Positions 6,524 to 6,711 of a DNA stretch of 6,711 nt are shown piece by piece. The position numbers and the translations under genes are program-made. Location: contig JAFSUV010000222.1 of the NCBI GenBank assembly GCA_017450425.1, forward strand, positions 1-6,711, given 5' to 3'. The stretch comes from Kiritimatiellia bacterium. Lineage in GTDB: Bacteria > Verrucomicrobiota > Kiritimatiellia > RFP12 > UBA3636. The notes under the pieces are model-generated. The model did not search any database and had not been told where the DNA came from. It saw only the letters and a program-made list of their open reading frames with translations. The number at the start of each line of letters is the position of its first letter. Position 1 is the first letter of the stretch.

Positions 6524-6711
6524 AAAAAGGCTCCATCCTCTTTTTCGAAAAAACCTTCGTGCGCCCCTTCGGCGGCGTCGTGCGCGGCGTCGAGGCGTTC
6601 AACCTGCAGCTCCTGCGCGACATGGTGCAATCCGGCTGGAGCGTGTGCGTGCCGGCCGACGGCTCGTGGCGCGAACCGTTCCGCGAAGCGCTTGACGGCG
6701 CGGACTGCGCC
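6520..6711 (+). CDS. Probable GT4-type glycosyltransferase, N-terminal fragment
   Basis: Sixty-four codons are visible before the right edge cuts the gene. It starts at GTG 6520, overlapping the preceding stop as GTGA and preceded by GGAGG. The residues read as a first beta strand (SILFFEKTF, 5-13), a glycine-rich loop (RPFGGVVRGVE, 15-25), a helix (AFNLQLLRDMVQSG, 26-39) and a second strand (WSVCVPA, 40-46). This strand, GG-loop, helix, G-x-x-V order is how many GT-B glycosyltransferases of family GT4 begin, where the N-terminal domain binds the acceptor. No donor-binding motif can be seen because those lie in the missing C-terminal half. Tight coupling to two pilin-like genes suggests a role in pilus or surface glycosylation, but this is inference. 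Other Rossmann-like proteins could begin the same way. Confidence 0.5.
   Translation, partial: MKKGSILFFEKTFVRPFGGVVRGVEAFNLQLLRDMVQSGWSVCVPADGSWREPFREALDGADCA

Overview
The window is a high-GC bacterial chromosome segment with dense, tightly spaced genes. Four genes on the minus strand form one apparent operon (transcribed right to left). Three genes on the plus strand form a second, divergent operon, and a 120-base intergenic region separates the two. I see no rRNA, tRNA, CRISPR array, insertion sequence or transposase. The gene content suggests an anaerobe or facultative anaerobe: an NfnA-type ferredoxin-linked flavoprotein, an Ldh2/YlbC-family malate/lactate dehydrogenase and citramalate synthase for isoleucine. 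A BatD protein next to class III signal-peptide pilin-like proteins would fit the PVC superphylum (for example Kiritimatiellota or relatives), but that placement is a low-confidence inference from gene style, not from a marker gene.

Minus-strand operon, in order of transcription: (1) 5573-4707, an FAD/NAD(P)-binding [2Fe-2S] reductase subunit of the NfnA / sulfide dehydrogenase / dihydroorotate dehydrogenase electron-transfer type; (2) an 88-base gap carrying a small perfect hairpin and a strong ribosome binding site; (3) 4618-3488, an Ldh2-family NAD(P)-dependent malate/lactate dehydrogenase; (4) 3448-1820, (R)-citramalate synthase CimA, with a GTG start behind a clear GGGAGG; (5) 1804-1, a long BatD-type membrane protein that runs off the left edge. 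BatD has an uninterrupted frame of at least 601 codons with a signal peptide, three repeated beta-domain openings and a late membrane helix. The whole left 1.8 kb is therefore coding, not empty.

Plus-strand operon: a perfect TATAAT at 5654-5659 and AGGAG at 5681-5685 precede (6) 5694-5927, a 77-residue Flp-like prepilin; (7) 5942-6523, a 193-residue TadE-like pseudopilin; and (8) 6520 to the right edge, a GTG-started protein that overlaps the previous stop by four bases and looks like the N-terminus of a GT-B (GT4-like) glycosyltransferase. The two pilin-like proteins share the same processing motif, G|QA-x-x-E after a short basic leader. This suggests a surface pilus or secretion apparatus, possibly glycosylated.

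The two operons appear functionally unrelated: metabolism plus an envelope protein on one side, pilus-type surface proteins on the other. The points most worth a second look are the NfnA without a visible NfnB partner, BatD placed behind cimA rather than visibly inside a moxR-bat cluster, and the compact pilin/pseudopilin/glycosyltransferase unit.
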